The notes beneath the pieces were generated by a model that was not told where the DNA came from, searched no databases, and saw only the letters and a program-made list of their open reading frames with translations. A stretch of 33,022 nucleotides of DNA from Magnetococcales bacterium (GTDB taxonomy: Bacteria > Pseudomonadota > Magnetococcia > Magnetococcales > JADFYX01): the NCBI GenBank assembly GCA_015231305.1, contig JADGBW010000028.1, positions 1-33,022 of the forward strand, in the 5' to 3' direction. Positions within the stretch are counted from its first letter, which is position 1. Every line of letters begins with the position of its first letter. Shown here in pieces: positions 1 to 9,611 of the stretch. The position numbers and the translations under genes were made by a program.

Positions 1-60
1 CTGTCGAGCGAAGGAACCCTACTATTGGTATTTTTCTGACAAACGAGAGGCAGAGACGAA

Positions 61-1362
61 ATGATAAAAACGTCTATTGGACTGCAGGATCTGAGAAAGA
101 AGATATACCGCAAAGCGAAGATTGACAAATCTTGGCGATTTTGGGGGTTGTATCATCATGTTTGCAAGCCGGAAACACTCAGTACGGCTTATGAGATGGC
201 GAGGAAGAACAAAGGTTCTCCAGGAATTGATGGGGTTACGTTTGAGGCTATCGAAGAAAGCGGTGTTGAGAGGTTTCTTGGTGAAGTAAGGGCAGAGTTG
301 GTTTCAGGGAGCTATCGTCCTTTAAAGAATCGCAGGAAAGTGATTCCAAAAGGCGACGGCAAAGAACGTGTTCTTGGGATTCCGTCGATCCGTGATCGAG
401 TGGTCCAAGGGGCGCTGAAGTTAATCCTGGAACCCATCTTTGAGGCTGATTTTCAATCTGGATCCTATGGATACCGTCCGAAACGGATGGCTCATCAAGC
501 GGTAAATCGTGTTGCTATAGCCATAGCCCAAGGGAAGACGCAGGTTATTGATGCTGATCTGAAATCATACTTTGATACTGTTCGACACGATCTAGCACTT
601 CGGAAAGTGGCGAAACGGGTTAATGATGATCAGGTTATGCGTCTTCTTAAGCTCATTTTCAAGACCAGTGGAAAACGGGGTGTTCCCCAAGGAGGTGTGA
701 TTTCCCCTTTGATCAGCAATCTCTATCTCAATGAGGTAGACAAGATGCTGGAAAAGGCCAAGGAAGTCACCCGAAAAGGGAAATACACGCATATAGAGTA
801 TGCCCGTTTTGCAGATGATCTGGTGATTCTTGTGGATGGCCACCCCAAGTGGAACGGCTTTGCACAAAAGGTATACCAACGTCTTAATGAGGAATTAGCC
901 AAATTAAAAGTTCAACTCAACTTGGAGAAGACTCGTGTGGTGGATTTGACCCGAGGAGAAGACTTTACTTTCCTTGGTTTCAATATTCGACGGCGAATGA
1001 CTCTCCAGGGTAAGCAAGGGATTTTATGCATCCCTCGCATGAAGGCGCGAACAAGTTTGCTGGGAAGGCTCAAGGAGGTGTTTAAGCATCTTCGTTCCCA
1101 GCCAACAGAATGGGTAGTAAACACTATCAACCCAATTCTTAGGGGTTGGGTGAACTACTTTCGGATTGGTAATGCCAGCCGATCATTCAATTTTGTTCGC
1201 AACTGGGTTGAGCGAAAGATGCGCCGTCACTTGATGAGAGCCAGAGTACGCCAAGGTTTCGGCTGGAACCGGTGGAGTAGGGATTGGTTATATAAATCAC
1301 TGGGCCTATTCAGTGATTACAGAGTAGTTTATTACCAACCTAAAAGCACGACTAGCAGATAG
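61..1362 (+). CDS. ltrA: Group II intron-encoded reverse transcriptase/maturase (no HNH endonuclease domain evident)
   Basis: RT motifs GSPGIDGVT, GIPSIRDRVVQGALKLILEPIFE, GVPQGGVISPLISNLYLNEVD and YARFADDLVIL; maturase X-type C-terminus (GWVNYFRIGNASRSFNFVRNWVERKMRRHLMRAR). Confidence 0.96.
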   Translation: MIKTSIGLQDLRKKIYRKAKIDKSWRFWGLYHHVCKPETLSTAYEMARKNKGSPGIDGVTFEAIEESGVERFLGEVRAELVSGSYRPLKNRRKVIPKGDGKERVLGIPSIRDRVVQGALKLILEPIFEADFQSGSYGYRPKRMAHQAVNRVAIAIAQGKTQVIDADLKSYFDTVRHDLALRKVAKRVNDDQVMRLLKLIFKTSGKRGVPQGGVISPLISNLYLNEVDKMLEKAKEVTRKGKYTHIEYARFADDLVILVDGHPKWNGFAQKVYQRLNEELAKLKVQLNLEKTRVVDLTRGEDFTFLGFNIRRRMTLQGKQGILCIPRMKARTSLLGRLKEVFKHLRSQPTEWVVNTINPILRGWVNYFRIGNASRSFNFVRNWVERKMRRHLMRARVRQGFGWNRWSRDWLYKSLGLFSDYRVVYYQPKSTTSR

Positions 1363-1394
1363 GTCTCATAAATTTTGTGGTGAAGGCAATAGGA

Positions 1395-1427
1395 GAGCGT
1401 AGTGCGGGAAAACCGCAAGCTGCGTTC
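1395..1427 (+). ncRNA. Group II intron domain V
   Basis: GAGCGTAG-TGCGG-GAAAA-CCGCA-AG-CTGCGTTC. It has an AGC catalytic triad, a lower 8 bp stem with G-U pairs, a 2-nt bulge and a capped upper stem. Confidence 0.85.
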
Positions 1428-1432
1428 GACGT

Positions 1433-1541
1433 GGCGGGAGTTGGAAACGTGAATACGGGAGATGGATTTAAGCCCATGGCGAAAGCTATATGGATTCAAG
1501 CTACCATCCCCTACAGTTGACGCGCCAGTTCCCGACCCTAC
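1433..1541 (+). ncRNA. Group II intron domain VI with extended terminal arm
   Basis: CGGGAGTTGG (1435..1444) pairs with CCAGTTCCCG (1525..1534). A1535 is bulged, then GG (1433..1434) pairs with CC (1536..1537). This leaves the unpaired A 7 nt from the intron end (AY = AC). Confidence 0.78.
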
Positions 1542-1693
1542 AACGTCTGGAAAAAGAGCGGTTCCACTGGTTAAAAGTATCTATCCATACCGTTACTACA
1601 ATTACTGGGCAGCAGCTAAACTGGCTGTTGAGTGGGTATAATTTGAATGCCATGAAACCACATAAAAAACTTAATTATTCTTCTATTTTATAG
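1542..1693 (+). pseudogene. tnpB: C-terminal fragment of IS66 TnpB (Orf2) interrupted by the group II intron
   Basis: In-frame (K)RLEKERFHW...QLNWLLSGYNLNAMKPHKKLNYSSIL resembles the TnpB C-terminus (KRLEEERFxW...QLxWLLxG...). The ATG of the called ORF at 1490 lies inside the intron. Confidence 0.8.
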
Positions 1694-1727
1694 GGTGTTA
1701 TGTGATGTTTTGTGGTATAATCCCACC

Positions 1728-3269
1728 ATGGATTCAGTCATTAAAAATCTTCCTGAAGATCCCGTTTTACTAAAGGAATTGCTAGCCGAAAAGCTCTCAG
1801 AAATTGAGAAGCTTAAAGGTGATATCGGGGTACTTCAAGAGCAAGTTAATGTTTTGCTCGCTAAACGGTTTGGCCCATCAAGTGAAAAACAAACCATCGA
1901 TATTTCCGGTCAGTTTGATGAGGCAGAAGATGACCATGAGAGTGCTGAATCTGAAACACCAGAAACCATCGAAGTTCCTGCCCATACCCGGCAAAAACCA
2001 AAACGCAAACCTCTTCCTAAAGGATTACCACGTGAAGAGGTTGTTCACGACCTTCCTGTTGAAGAGAAAATCTGTAGCATTGATGGATCTGATTTGGAAG
2101 AAGTTGGTCAGGAGATCAGCGAGCAACTGGAGATCATTCCAGCACAAATAAAAGTCATTCGAAATATTCGCATCAAATATGGCTGTCCTCATTGTCACAA
2201 GGGAATAAAAACCGCAGCAATGCCACCACAAGCAATACCCAAAAGTATGGCTGCTCCTGGTTTGCTTGCCTACATTGTAACCTCCAAGTATGTTGATGGT
2301 CTGCCTTTATACCGACAGACAAATATGCTCCAACGGATCGGTATGGAGTTATCCCGTTCGACACTTTCCCAGTGGATGATAAAGCTTGGAATTTTAATCC
2401 AACCCCTTATTAATCTATTACGAGATCACCTATTGGAATCTGGGTATATCCAGATGGATGAAACAACAGTACAAGTTCTCAATGAGAAGGATCGGCCTGC
2501 AACCAGTAAATCTTATATGTGGGTTCAACGCTCATTCTCAACAAAGGGCAACATAATTCTTTTTGATTATGATCCAACTAGGAAACAGGAAGTGCCAAAA
2601 CGGTTGCTAGAGGGATTTTCTGGTTATCTACAAACTGACGGCTACGCTGGGTACAATCTTGTTGGTTCTCAGGATTCCATCATATTATTTTCTTGTTGGG
2701 CACATGCAAGACGAAAATTTGATGAAGCTGTTAAGGCATTAGGTAAAAAAGGCAAACTTAAACCTGGCAGAGCGCAAAAAGGACTAGCTTTTATACAGAG
2801 CCTTTACCAGATCGAACGACTGGCTAAAAAAATGACTCCAGATGAGCGGTTTAAGTTCCGGCGAGAACATGCCCTACCAATTTTAGATAAATTTAAAATT
2901 TGGTTGGATAAGGCTCTACCAGAAGTACCTCCAAAATCTGCTTTAGGTATGGCGTTGGGATATACTGATAAGTTATGGCCTAGATTAGTCTGCTACCTTG
3001 AAGATGGACGTCTGGAAATTGATAATAACGGGGTGGAAAATGCTATCCGACCTTTTGTTGTGGGGAGAAAAGGATGGCTATTCTCAAGTGCAACTCGTGG
3101 TGCTGATGCTTCCGCCAATCTCTACAGCATGATCGAGACAGCCAAAGCAAATGGACATGAACCGTACCGATATCTGTACCAAGTGTTCACAGAACTGCCC
3201 AAAATAGAGTCTATTGATGAATTTGAAGCTCTTTTGCCAATGAATTTGACTCCAAAAACAATTTCCTGA
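1728..3269 (+). CDS. tnpC: IS66 family transposase (TnpC)
   Basis: N-terminal coiled coil, zinc-finger-like region, DDE core (MDETTVQVL, LQTDGYAGYN) and DNNGVENAIRPFVVGRKGWLFS. The track start is GTG 1695; ATG 1728 is more likely. Confidence 0.96.
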   Translation: MDSVIKNLPEDPVLLKELLAEKLSEIEKLKGDIGVLQEQVNVLLAKRFGPSSEKQTIDISGQFDEAEDDHESAESETPETIEVPAHTRQKPKRKPLPKGLPREEVVHDLPVEEKICSIDGSDLEEVGQEISEQLEIIPAQIKVIRNIRIKYGCPHCHKGIKTAAMPPQAIPKSMAAPGLLAYIVTSKYVDGLPLYRQTNMLQRIGMELSRSTLSQWMIKLGILIQPLINLLRDHLLESGYIQMDETTVQVLNEKDRPATSKSYMWVQRSFSTKGNIILFDYDPTRKQEVPKRLLEGFSGYLQTDGYAGYNLVGSQDSIILFSCWAHARRKFDEAVKALGKKGKLKPGRAQKGLAFIQSLYQIERLAKKMTPDERFKFRREHALPILDKFKIWLDKALPEVPPKSALGMALGYTDKLWPRLVCYLEDGRLEIDNNGVENAIRPFVVGRKGWLFSSATRGADASANLYSMIETAKANGHEPYRYLYQVFTELPKIESIDEFEALLPMNLTPKTIS

Positions 3270-3290
3270 GAATCATATCTAAAAATCTAT

Positions 3291-3310
3291 GCACTTCACT
3301 AAGCGCATAC
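3291..3310. repeat. Putative right terminal inverted repeat of the IS66 element
   Basis: TTCACTAAGCGCATAC reads outward as GTATGCGCTTAGTGAA, similar to IS66-type GTAAGCG... ends. It lies just after tnpC. The left end is outside the window. Confidence 0.45.
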
Positions 3311-3332
3311 GTTATTATAGCTTATGCAGAGC

Positions 3333-3581
3333 CTAACGGAAAATACGCCAGACAAAAATTGAGACAGCCCTAGATAGGCTGGTGAAGAATAGGAAAATGG
3401 GAGAGGCCAAAAAGGTCATAAAGCTTTTGTGGTGGACGTGGTTTATTGAGTTAGAAGCTAATGTAAGATAGTCACAGTAGTGTGATTCTACATAACAGTT
3501 TATTTCATCCGGTCGCCAATGTTTAAAAAGCTTTTTAGCTTTTCTTTTGGCTACCGATCTAGCAATGCGTTCTTGTTGTTT
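3333..3581 (-). CDS. Small hypothetical protein (lysine-rich N-terminus)
   Basis: ORF with an AGAGGTG ribosome-binding-like sequence before ATG 3581 (track start 3596). No family recognised. Confidence 0.3.
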   Translation of the reverse strand, partial: KQQERIARSVAKRKAKKLFKHWRPDEINCYVESHYCDYLTLASNSINHVHHKSFMTFLASPIFLFFTSLSRAVSIFVWRIFR

Positions 3582-3845
3582 CATTTCTCTAAACACCTCT
3601 TTTTTTAAAAAGATTGCTCAATAGAGTTTATATCCCCTAGCTATGTAAGGTTACGTTAAATACTGCATTATAAATGCCAATTTATGTATTCTGTAAAATC
3701 ATATAGTTACAGCTTTATTGTTGATATTATGTAGATGAAAGCTGCCTAATTTATGACAAAATTTGCCGTTGTTAGGTTAAATAATGGATAATAGCCTAAT
3801 TATTTCAGACGATTTTTTTGTATAAAAAAAGAAAGTATCACTAAA

Positions 3846-6800
3846 ATGACACAATATACTTGGCAAGCTATGGCTCCAGACCCATATAACCGCTGGCGAT
3901 TTGCTGTGGACAGGGGGGGAACATTTACCGATATTGTTGCAATTGATCCTGTAGGAAAAGTTCATGGGGCTAAGCTACTCTCAAAAAGTTCTATTTATGA
4001 CGATGCAGCAATTGAGGGTATTAGACGTTTTTTAGGTACTAGAGTTGGAGAAAAGCTCCCACAAAATAGGGTTGCATGGATAAGGCTTGGTACCACTGTT
4101 GCAACCAATGCACTTTTAGAGAGAAAGGGAGCCGACGTTGGATTGTTAGTTACCCAAGGTTTTTTGGATATTTTAGAGATAGGTTCAGCCCGTAGACCAG
4201 ATCTTTTTGCATTGGGTATTAGCCGTCCACAGCTGTTATATAAAAGTGTTGAAGAGGCCGATGAGCGTATGCTTGCTACAGGGTTGCAACTTAAACCTCT
4301 TAACATTGCGAAAACTAAAAAAGCTCTGCAAGCATTAAAAGATAGTGGTGTTACATCACTGGCTATATTATTTCTTCATGCCTGGAAAAACCCCCAGCAT
4401 GAAATAGAAGCAGCCAAAGTTGCTCAAGAAATAGGCTTTAAACATATTTCACTCTCCCATAAAACTATCTCTATTATTCAAATAATTGGCCGGGGTAGAA
4501 CTACCCTTATTGATGCCTATCTAACACCAGTTTTACAGCACTATATTGATCAAGTAAAACGCTGGACAGGGGACATTCCACTACATTTTATGAGTAGTGC
4601 TGGCGGGCTATTGGTCCCCCAAGGGTTTACCGGAAAAGATGCTATTTTATCTGGTCCTGCTGGAGGTGTAACCGGGGTAGGGGCTATTGCCAACCAAAGT
4701 GGTGATAAGCAAGTAATTGGTTTTGATATGGGTGGAACATCTACAGATGTCTGCCGATATGCCGGAGAATTTGAAAAAGTTCTGGAGGCCGAAACCGCTT
4801 CTATACGTTATCATGCTCCTATGTTAAACGTTGAAACTGTAGCTGCTGGTGGTGGATCAATACTCCACTTTGATGGTCAAAAACTAAGTGTCGGTCCCGA
4901 TTCCGCAGGCTCCCAACCCGGCCCAGCCTGTTATGGTTTAGGTGGACCTGTGACCATAACTGATGCCAACTTGGTTGTAGGGCGAGTTGTTGCAGATTTT
5001 TTCCCCAAACTTTTTGGTCCCAATAGAGATGGACCTCTAGATATACAGGCAGCCAGAGCTGGGTTTTCAGCTCTGGTTAAAGAGGTTAATAATAAGACAG
5101 ATCAAAACTACACAATAGAATCACTGGCATTGGGATATATTCGTATTGCCAATGAAACCATGGGCCGACCTATTAAAAATTTATCAGTAGCCAAAGGATA
5201 TGATCTGCGGGACCATGCATTGATATGTTTTGGTGGAGCAGGGGGGCAACATGGTTGTGGTATAGCTGGCGCCCTTAACATTAAAAAAATTAGACTTCAC
5301 CCACTAGCAGGGGTGCTATCTGCTTATGGTATTGCCATGGCTGTTCATGGCAGAACCCATGTTGAGACAATTTTATCTCTTTTAGATTTTGCCAATTTAA
5401 AACAGGTTAAATTACGCTGTGATGAGGTTATAGAAAAGCTTGTATTGCAACTTAAAACGGAGTTGAGTAACTCCACTGAGATAATTTTTAGTAACAAAAT
5501 TACTCTTGATCTACGTTTGCCGGGGACAGACTCCCCCTTGAGTGTAGCCTATAACCCTGATTTAAAATATATTGAGAAAGAATTTTTAAAACAACATCAG
5601 CAATATTATGGTTTTACCCCTCATGTAACTTCATTAGAGCTATTAAATTTGCGTATTGAAGTGATAGAAAAAAATAAAAATAATAGCACAACGAATGCTG
5701 AAAAAAGCTATCAATCAACAAATAAAAATTTGCCAGAAAAGCAAGTTAAAGTATGGTTTTATGAAGAAAATGCTACTGTAACCCCGCTTTATTTACGTAA
5801 AAATATAATACCGAAAATACCAATTGCAGGGCCAGCTCTTATTGCTGAGCCACACTCTATAACGGTAGTAGAACCAGGTTTTATAGCTGAAATTTCACCT
5901 GATGGTCTTCTCAATTTATCAATGGAAAAGCTAAATAAAGAGTCAGTAAAAAAACAGCTTGATCCCACCTTATTAGAGTTATTCAACCACCGTTTTTCTG
6001 GTATAGCTGCACGAATGGGTGAAACTCTAGTTCGTACCGCTCACTCTGTTAATATTAAAGAGAGACTTGATTTTTCTTGCGCACTGTTTGATGAAAAAGG
6101 TCAACTTGTGGCTAACGCACCCCATGTTCCTGTACATCTTGGAGCTATGGGAGCAACGGTTTGTGCTTTGTTAAATGACAGATCAATAAACATTAAACCC
6201 GGTCAAGTTTATGTATCAAATGATCCCAGTAAAGGTGGTTCCCACCTACCAGATATTACGGTAATTACCCCTATTTTTCGCACCGGTATATTACGGTTTT
6301 TTGTAGCATCTCGTGGTCATCATGCAGATATCGGTGGTATCTCTCCTGGTTCGATGCCACCTTTTGCTAAAACATTGATGGAGGAAGGGGTTGTATTAAG
6401 TAACGAGCTATTGGTTAATAAAGGACAATTTTGCCAAGAGCAAATTGTAAAAGCTTTAAGTAAACCACCATATCCAGCCCGTAATATTCCGGAACGTCTA
6501 TCAGATTTACACTCCATGGTAGCTGCTGGTGAGCGGGGCATGCAAGAGCTGTCTGCAATGTGCGATACATATGGTGATGATATAGTAATAAACTACATGG
6601 GCTATATGCGAGCAAATGCCACTCACGCTATGGAGAAAGTTTTAGCTCAATTTTTAGCTGGCAAACCTTCATGGCAAGGCAGTTTTGAAGACCACCTAGA
6701 TGGTGGTGAAAAAATAGCAGTTTATATTAAAATATATCGTACAAAAAGCGGTGCACCCCATGCAGATATTGACTTTAGAGGTACTTCACCACCTAACAAA

Positions 6801-7535
6801 GGTAATTTAAATGCTCCCACAGCTATTTGCCAAGCAGCAGTGTTATATGTTTTTAGAACACTAATAAGCCAAAATATTCCACTAAATGACGGCTGCTTAC
6901 AGCCAATAACCATAAAAATTCCACAAAATTGCCTGCTTAATCCCCCAGCTAATAGTGCAGTTGCTGGTGGTAATGTTGAGACATCTCAAAGAGTAGTAGA
7001 TGTACTTTATGGAGCATTAGGTATAGCAGCAGCATCCCAAGGAACCATGAACAACTTTTTGTTTGGTAATATTGATGGTTCTGGTAGTCAATATTACGAA
7101 ACTATAGCTGGAGGTTCAGGAGCAATAAAAGGTCATAATGGAGCAGGTGGAGTGCAAGTGCATATGACCAACACCCGCATGACCGACCCAGAAGTACTAG
7201 AGCACCGTTTCCCACAAATAATGCTAGAGAGGTTTTCTCTAAGAAAAGGATCAGGAGGCAAGGGAAAATGGCAAGGTGGTGACGGGGTTGTACGCACCTT
7301 TTATTTTAACACTCCTCTAAGTGTTACAATCCTATCGCAAAGGCGCAAGCTTCAACCATATGGTTGCCAAGGAGGAGAGCCAGGAAAAAGTGGAGAAAAC
7401 CTACTCTTCCAAAATGGAGAAAATAACCCTCAACTTCTGGGTGGCAGTTTTCAAAAAAATGTAAAAGCCGGCGACCGCCTAGAGATAAAAACTCCTGGTG
7501 GTGGTGGCTTTGGTGTGCAAGAAATAAATAGATGA
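3846..7535 (+). CDS. Hydantoinase/5-oxoprolinase family protein, fused HyuA and HyuB domains
   Basis: [15 protein letters not shown] and [19 protein letters not shown] (HyuA); [47 protein letters not shown] and TPGGGGFG (HyuB). 1229 aa. Confidence 0.95.
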   Translation: MTQYTWQAMAPDPYNRWRFAVDRGGTFTDIVAIDPVGKVHGAKLLSKSSIYDDAAIEGIRRFLGTRVGEKLPQNRVAWIRLGTTVATNALLERKGADVGLLVTQGFLDILEIGSARRPDLFALGISRPQLLYKSVEEADERMLATGLQLKPLNIAKTKKALQALKDSGVTSLAILFLHAWKNPQHEIEAAKVAQEIGFKHISLSHKTISIIQIIGRGRTTLIDAYLTPVLQHYIDQVKRWTGDIPLHFMSSAGGLLVPQGFTGKDAILSGPAGGVTGVGAIANQSGDKQVIGFDMGGTSTDVCRYAGEFEKVLEAETASIRYHAPMLNVETVAAGGGSILHFDGQKLSVGPDSAGSQPGPACYGLGGPVTITDANLVVGRVVADFFPKLFGPNRDGPLDIQAARAGFSALVKEVNNKTDQNYTIESLALGYIRIANETMGRPIKNLSVAKGYDLRDHALICFGGAGGQHGCGIAGALNIKKIRLHPLAGVLSAYGIAMAVHGRTHVETILSLLDFANLKQVKLRCDEVIEKLVLQLKTELSNSTEIIFSNKITLDLRLPGTDSPLSVAYNPDLKYIEKEFLKQHQQYYGFTPHVTSLELLNLRIEVIEKNKNNSTTNAEKSYQSTNKNLPEKQVKVWFYEENATVTPLYLRKNIIPKIPIAGPALIAEPHSITVVEPGFIAEISPDGLLNLSMEKLNKESVKKQLDPTLLELFNHRFSGIAARMGETLVRTAHSVNIKERLDFSCALFDEKGQLVANAPHVPVHLGAMGATVCALLNDRSINIKPGQVYVSNDPSKGGSHLPDITVITPIFRTGILRFFVASRGHHADIGGISPGSMPPFAKTLMEEGVVLSNELLVNKGQFCQEQIVKALSKPPYPARNIPERLSDLHSMVAAGERGMQELSAMCDTYGDDIVINYMGYMRANATHAMEKVLAQFLAGKPSWQGSFEDHLDGGEKIAVYIKIYRTKSGAPHADIDFRGTSPPNKGNLNAPTAICQAAVLYVFRTLISQNIPLNDGCLQPITIKIPQNCLLNPPANSAVAGGNVETSQRVVDVLYGALGIAAASQGTMNNFLFGNIDGSGSQYYETIAGGSGAIKGHNGAGGVQVHMTNTRMTDPEVLEHRFPQIMLERFSLRKGSGGKGKWQGGDGVVRTFYFNTPLSVTILSQRRKLQPYGCQGGEPGKSGENLLFQNGENNPQLLGGSFQKNVKAGDRLEIKTPGGGGFGVQEINR

Positions 7536-7545
7536 AAAGTGTCCA

Positions 7546-7587
7546 CGCTTTAACCTAGAAATGGTAGTTGGCTAGGATAAGCGTTTT
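7546..7587 (+). terminator. Putative intrinsic terminator after the 5-oxoprolinase gene
   Basis: CGCTTTAACCTAG ... CTAGGATAAGCG followed by TTTT. The stem is imperfect. Confidence 0.5.
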
Positions 7588-7696
7588 ACTTGATGCTGTA
7601 TGTAAATAAGCATTATTAAATGGTACATATACTATCATTTAATTTATTATTGAAATGGATGAGATTATATAACAAGTATTAGCAACTAAATTACAA

Positions 7697-9499
7697 TTAA
7701 TTATCTACCCCAAGCTGTTTACGTAAATCCTCTAGCTGTTGGGCATAATTATGCCACCGAGCTACAGATTTTTTATAAATTGGTTGTCTTACCTGCCAAG
7801 CACTGGCAGTTTGTACTGCTTTTTCTTTTTGTTTGTAAAATTTTAATGCAGCAGACTCCCATTCTAAACCTAAAAAATCAAACAGCGCGGGTATCTTGTT
7901 ATCAGGTTGGGCTACCAATGATTCGTATGAACTTTCATAGATAGGTGTTGGTAAAACTTTGCGCCAATGCTCCATTGTTTTTTTGTAGTGTAGGTAATAG
8001 TGTCCTATGTTTTTTAGCTCGTGGGCAAAGGTTATGTTTTTATCAAAGCTATGAAAAAATACTGAGAGGCAGGTATCAATGGGGTGGCGTTTACAGTGGA
8101 TTATCATAGCATCGGGAAATAGTTGAGAAACGATGCCTAAGTGTTGATAGTTTATTAGCTGTTTATCTATAATTAATTCAACGTTTGTATCTATATCTGC
8201 TTCAATATTTTTTCTGTATTCATCAGCAATTTTTTTAAGTTCAGTTTGTTTTAGGTTTTTAATGCCTTGGGGGTAGGGTAAGTTTTCTCTATTTAGTTGG
8301 GCTGTCATAGCTAGGGCTTGGGTTAAAAAAGGTGTTTCTCCTTTTCCTGTAACCTTACTATGAGATAGCAAAATTTGCTCTAGCATGGTAGTGCCAGAAC
8401 GATAAAAACCGACAATAAAAATGACTCTTTTTTGTTGTGTTATGGGTAGTTGAGGCTGGGTGATGAAATAGTCAGCATTAAACTGCTTTATTAACTCCCT
8501 ATGCCATATGGTTTCTCCTTTTGCATCATATGGGTTTTGCGTGCTGTTTAATCTGTTGGCAATTGTATAGTGTTCAAAGGCAGCGTCATATTTTTTACAG
8601 TCATCATAAGCTTTTCCCAAAGCAAAATTAAGCATTGATATGTTGTTATTGCTAAGCCTTTTATCTGCGAGAAGATCCTGCATTGCTATTATGTCTTGGG
8701 AGTCATCGGTTTTATATTTTTTTATATTTGCTAAGCCACTGTATGCAGCACAACATTTTACATCATATTTTATAGCATTTCGGAAAAATTTTTCTGCTTT
8801 TGTAAAGTTACCCATATTACGTAGTGCAAAACCACAGTTAGTAAGTATATTAACATCACTAGGGAAAAGCTTTAGCCCAGCTTCAAAACAGTCTACAGCC
8901 TTATTTGCTTTACCTAAATTGTGAAGTGTTAACCCAGTGATATTGTATAGTGTTGCATTGTCTGGTTGCAATTTAAGAGCTTTTTGTAAATGTTTGTATG
9001 CACCTAAAAAATCTCTTTTTTTTCTTAAGATAATTCCCAATAATTGTTGGGTAGCAGCATCTTCTGGTTGAGCTTTTTCAGCCCTTTGTAAATGGCGTAA
9101 AGCACTATCTAGTTGGTCTATATGTAAATAGGCTTTGCCAATGGTAATATGGGCATCAATATTGTTGCTATTTATACATAAAAGCAGGCTGCAATATTTT
9201 ATTGTTTCCTGGGGTTTGTTTAGTTGTAAAAGGGTTTGGCTTAGGTAGAGGTTTGCATCTATGCACATTTCATTTAAGGCAATTGCATTTTTAAAAACCG
9301 CAGCTGCATATTGTAAGTTACCACTAAGTTGGCTGTATTTTTTTGTGAGAACAAGTAGTTGAGAATTTGAGGGATCTTTTTTTAAAGATATATCTAGCAG
9401 TTCTCTAGCTTCATCTAAAAGGTTGTCATTTAATAGTTGTGATATAGCTAAATAATCATGTTGAGTCACTGTTTTAAGGTTCTCCATTTTACTTGGCAC
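7697..9499 (-). CDS. Tetratricopeptide repeat-containing sulfotransferase family protein
   Basis: Serial TPR-like repeats (e.g. LQLLGIILRKKRDFLGAYKHLQKALKLQPDNATLYNITG). The C-terminal half has the PAPS-binding loop VIFIVGFYRSGTTMLEQIL. Confidence 0.92.
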   Translation of the reverse strand: MPSKMENLKTVTQHDYLAISQLLNDNLLDEARELLDISLKKDPSNSQLLVLTKKYSQLSGNLQYAAAVFKNAIALNEMCIDANLYLSQTLLQLNKPQETIKYCSLLLCINSNNIDAHITIGKAYLHIDQLDSALRHLQRAEKAQPEDAATQQLLGIILRKKRDFLGAYKHLQKALKLQPDNATLYNITGLTLHNLGKANKAVDCFEAGLKLFPSDVNILTNCGFALRNMGNFTKAEKFFRNAIKYDVKCCAAYSGLANIKKYKTDDSQDIIAMQDLLADKRLSNNNISMLNFALGKAYDDCKKYDAAFEHYTIANRLNSTQNPYDAKGETIWHRELIKQFNADYFITQPQLPITQQKRVIFIVGFYRSGTTMLEQILLSHSKVTGKGETPFLTQALAMTAQLNRENLPYPQGIKNLKQTELKKIADEYRKNIEADIDTNVELIIDKQLINYQHLGIVSQLFPDAMIIHCKRHPIDTCLSVFFHSFDKNITFAHELKNIGHYYLHYKKTMEHWRKVLPTPIYESSYESLVAQPDNKIPALFDFLGLEWESAALKFYKQKEKAVQTASAWQVRQPIYKKSVARWHNYAQQLEDLRKQLGVDN

Positions 9500-9611
9500 A
9501 AAATAAATAAATTAGCACCCTGCCAAGAAACCATTTTGCCTTGTAGACCCTCTAAAGTCTACATGATTAAAATATGATAACCACTTCATCAATAACAGCG
9601 AGGAGAAAATA

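Larger units (their letters stand above)
1..1541 (+). mobile_element. Group II intron (5' end outside the window; 3' end at about 1541)
   Basis: IEP ORF 61..1362, then a domain V hairpin (1395..1427) and a domain VI stem with bulged A (1433..1537), then a 3' boundary ...CCGACCCTAC|AACG. The sequence directly after the boundary reads as IS66 TnpB. Confidence 0.88.

Noticed and set aside
592-1130. Minus-strand ORFs opposite the intron RT
   Set aside because: Antisense shadow ORFs of a well-supported RT gene.
1490-1541. N-terminal part of the 67 aa ORF at 1490..1693
   Set aside because: It lies within intron domain VI. Only the part after 1541 reads as TnpB.
1804-2151. 115 aa plus-strand ORF inside tnpC
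   Set aside because: Out-of-frame overlap with a clear IS66 transposase; no recognisable protein.
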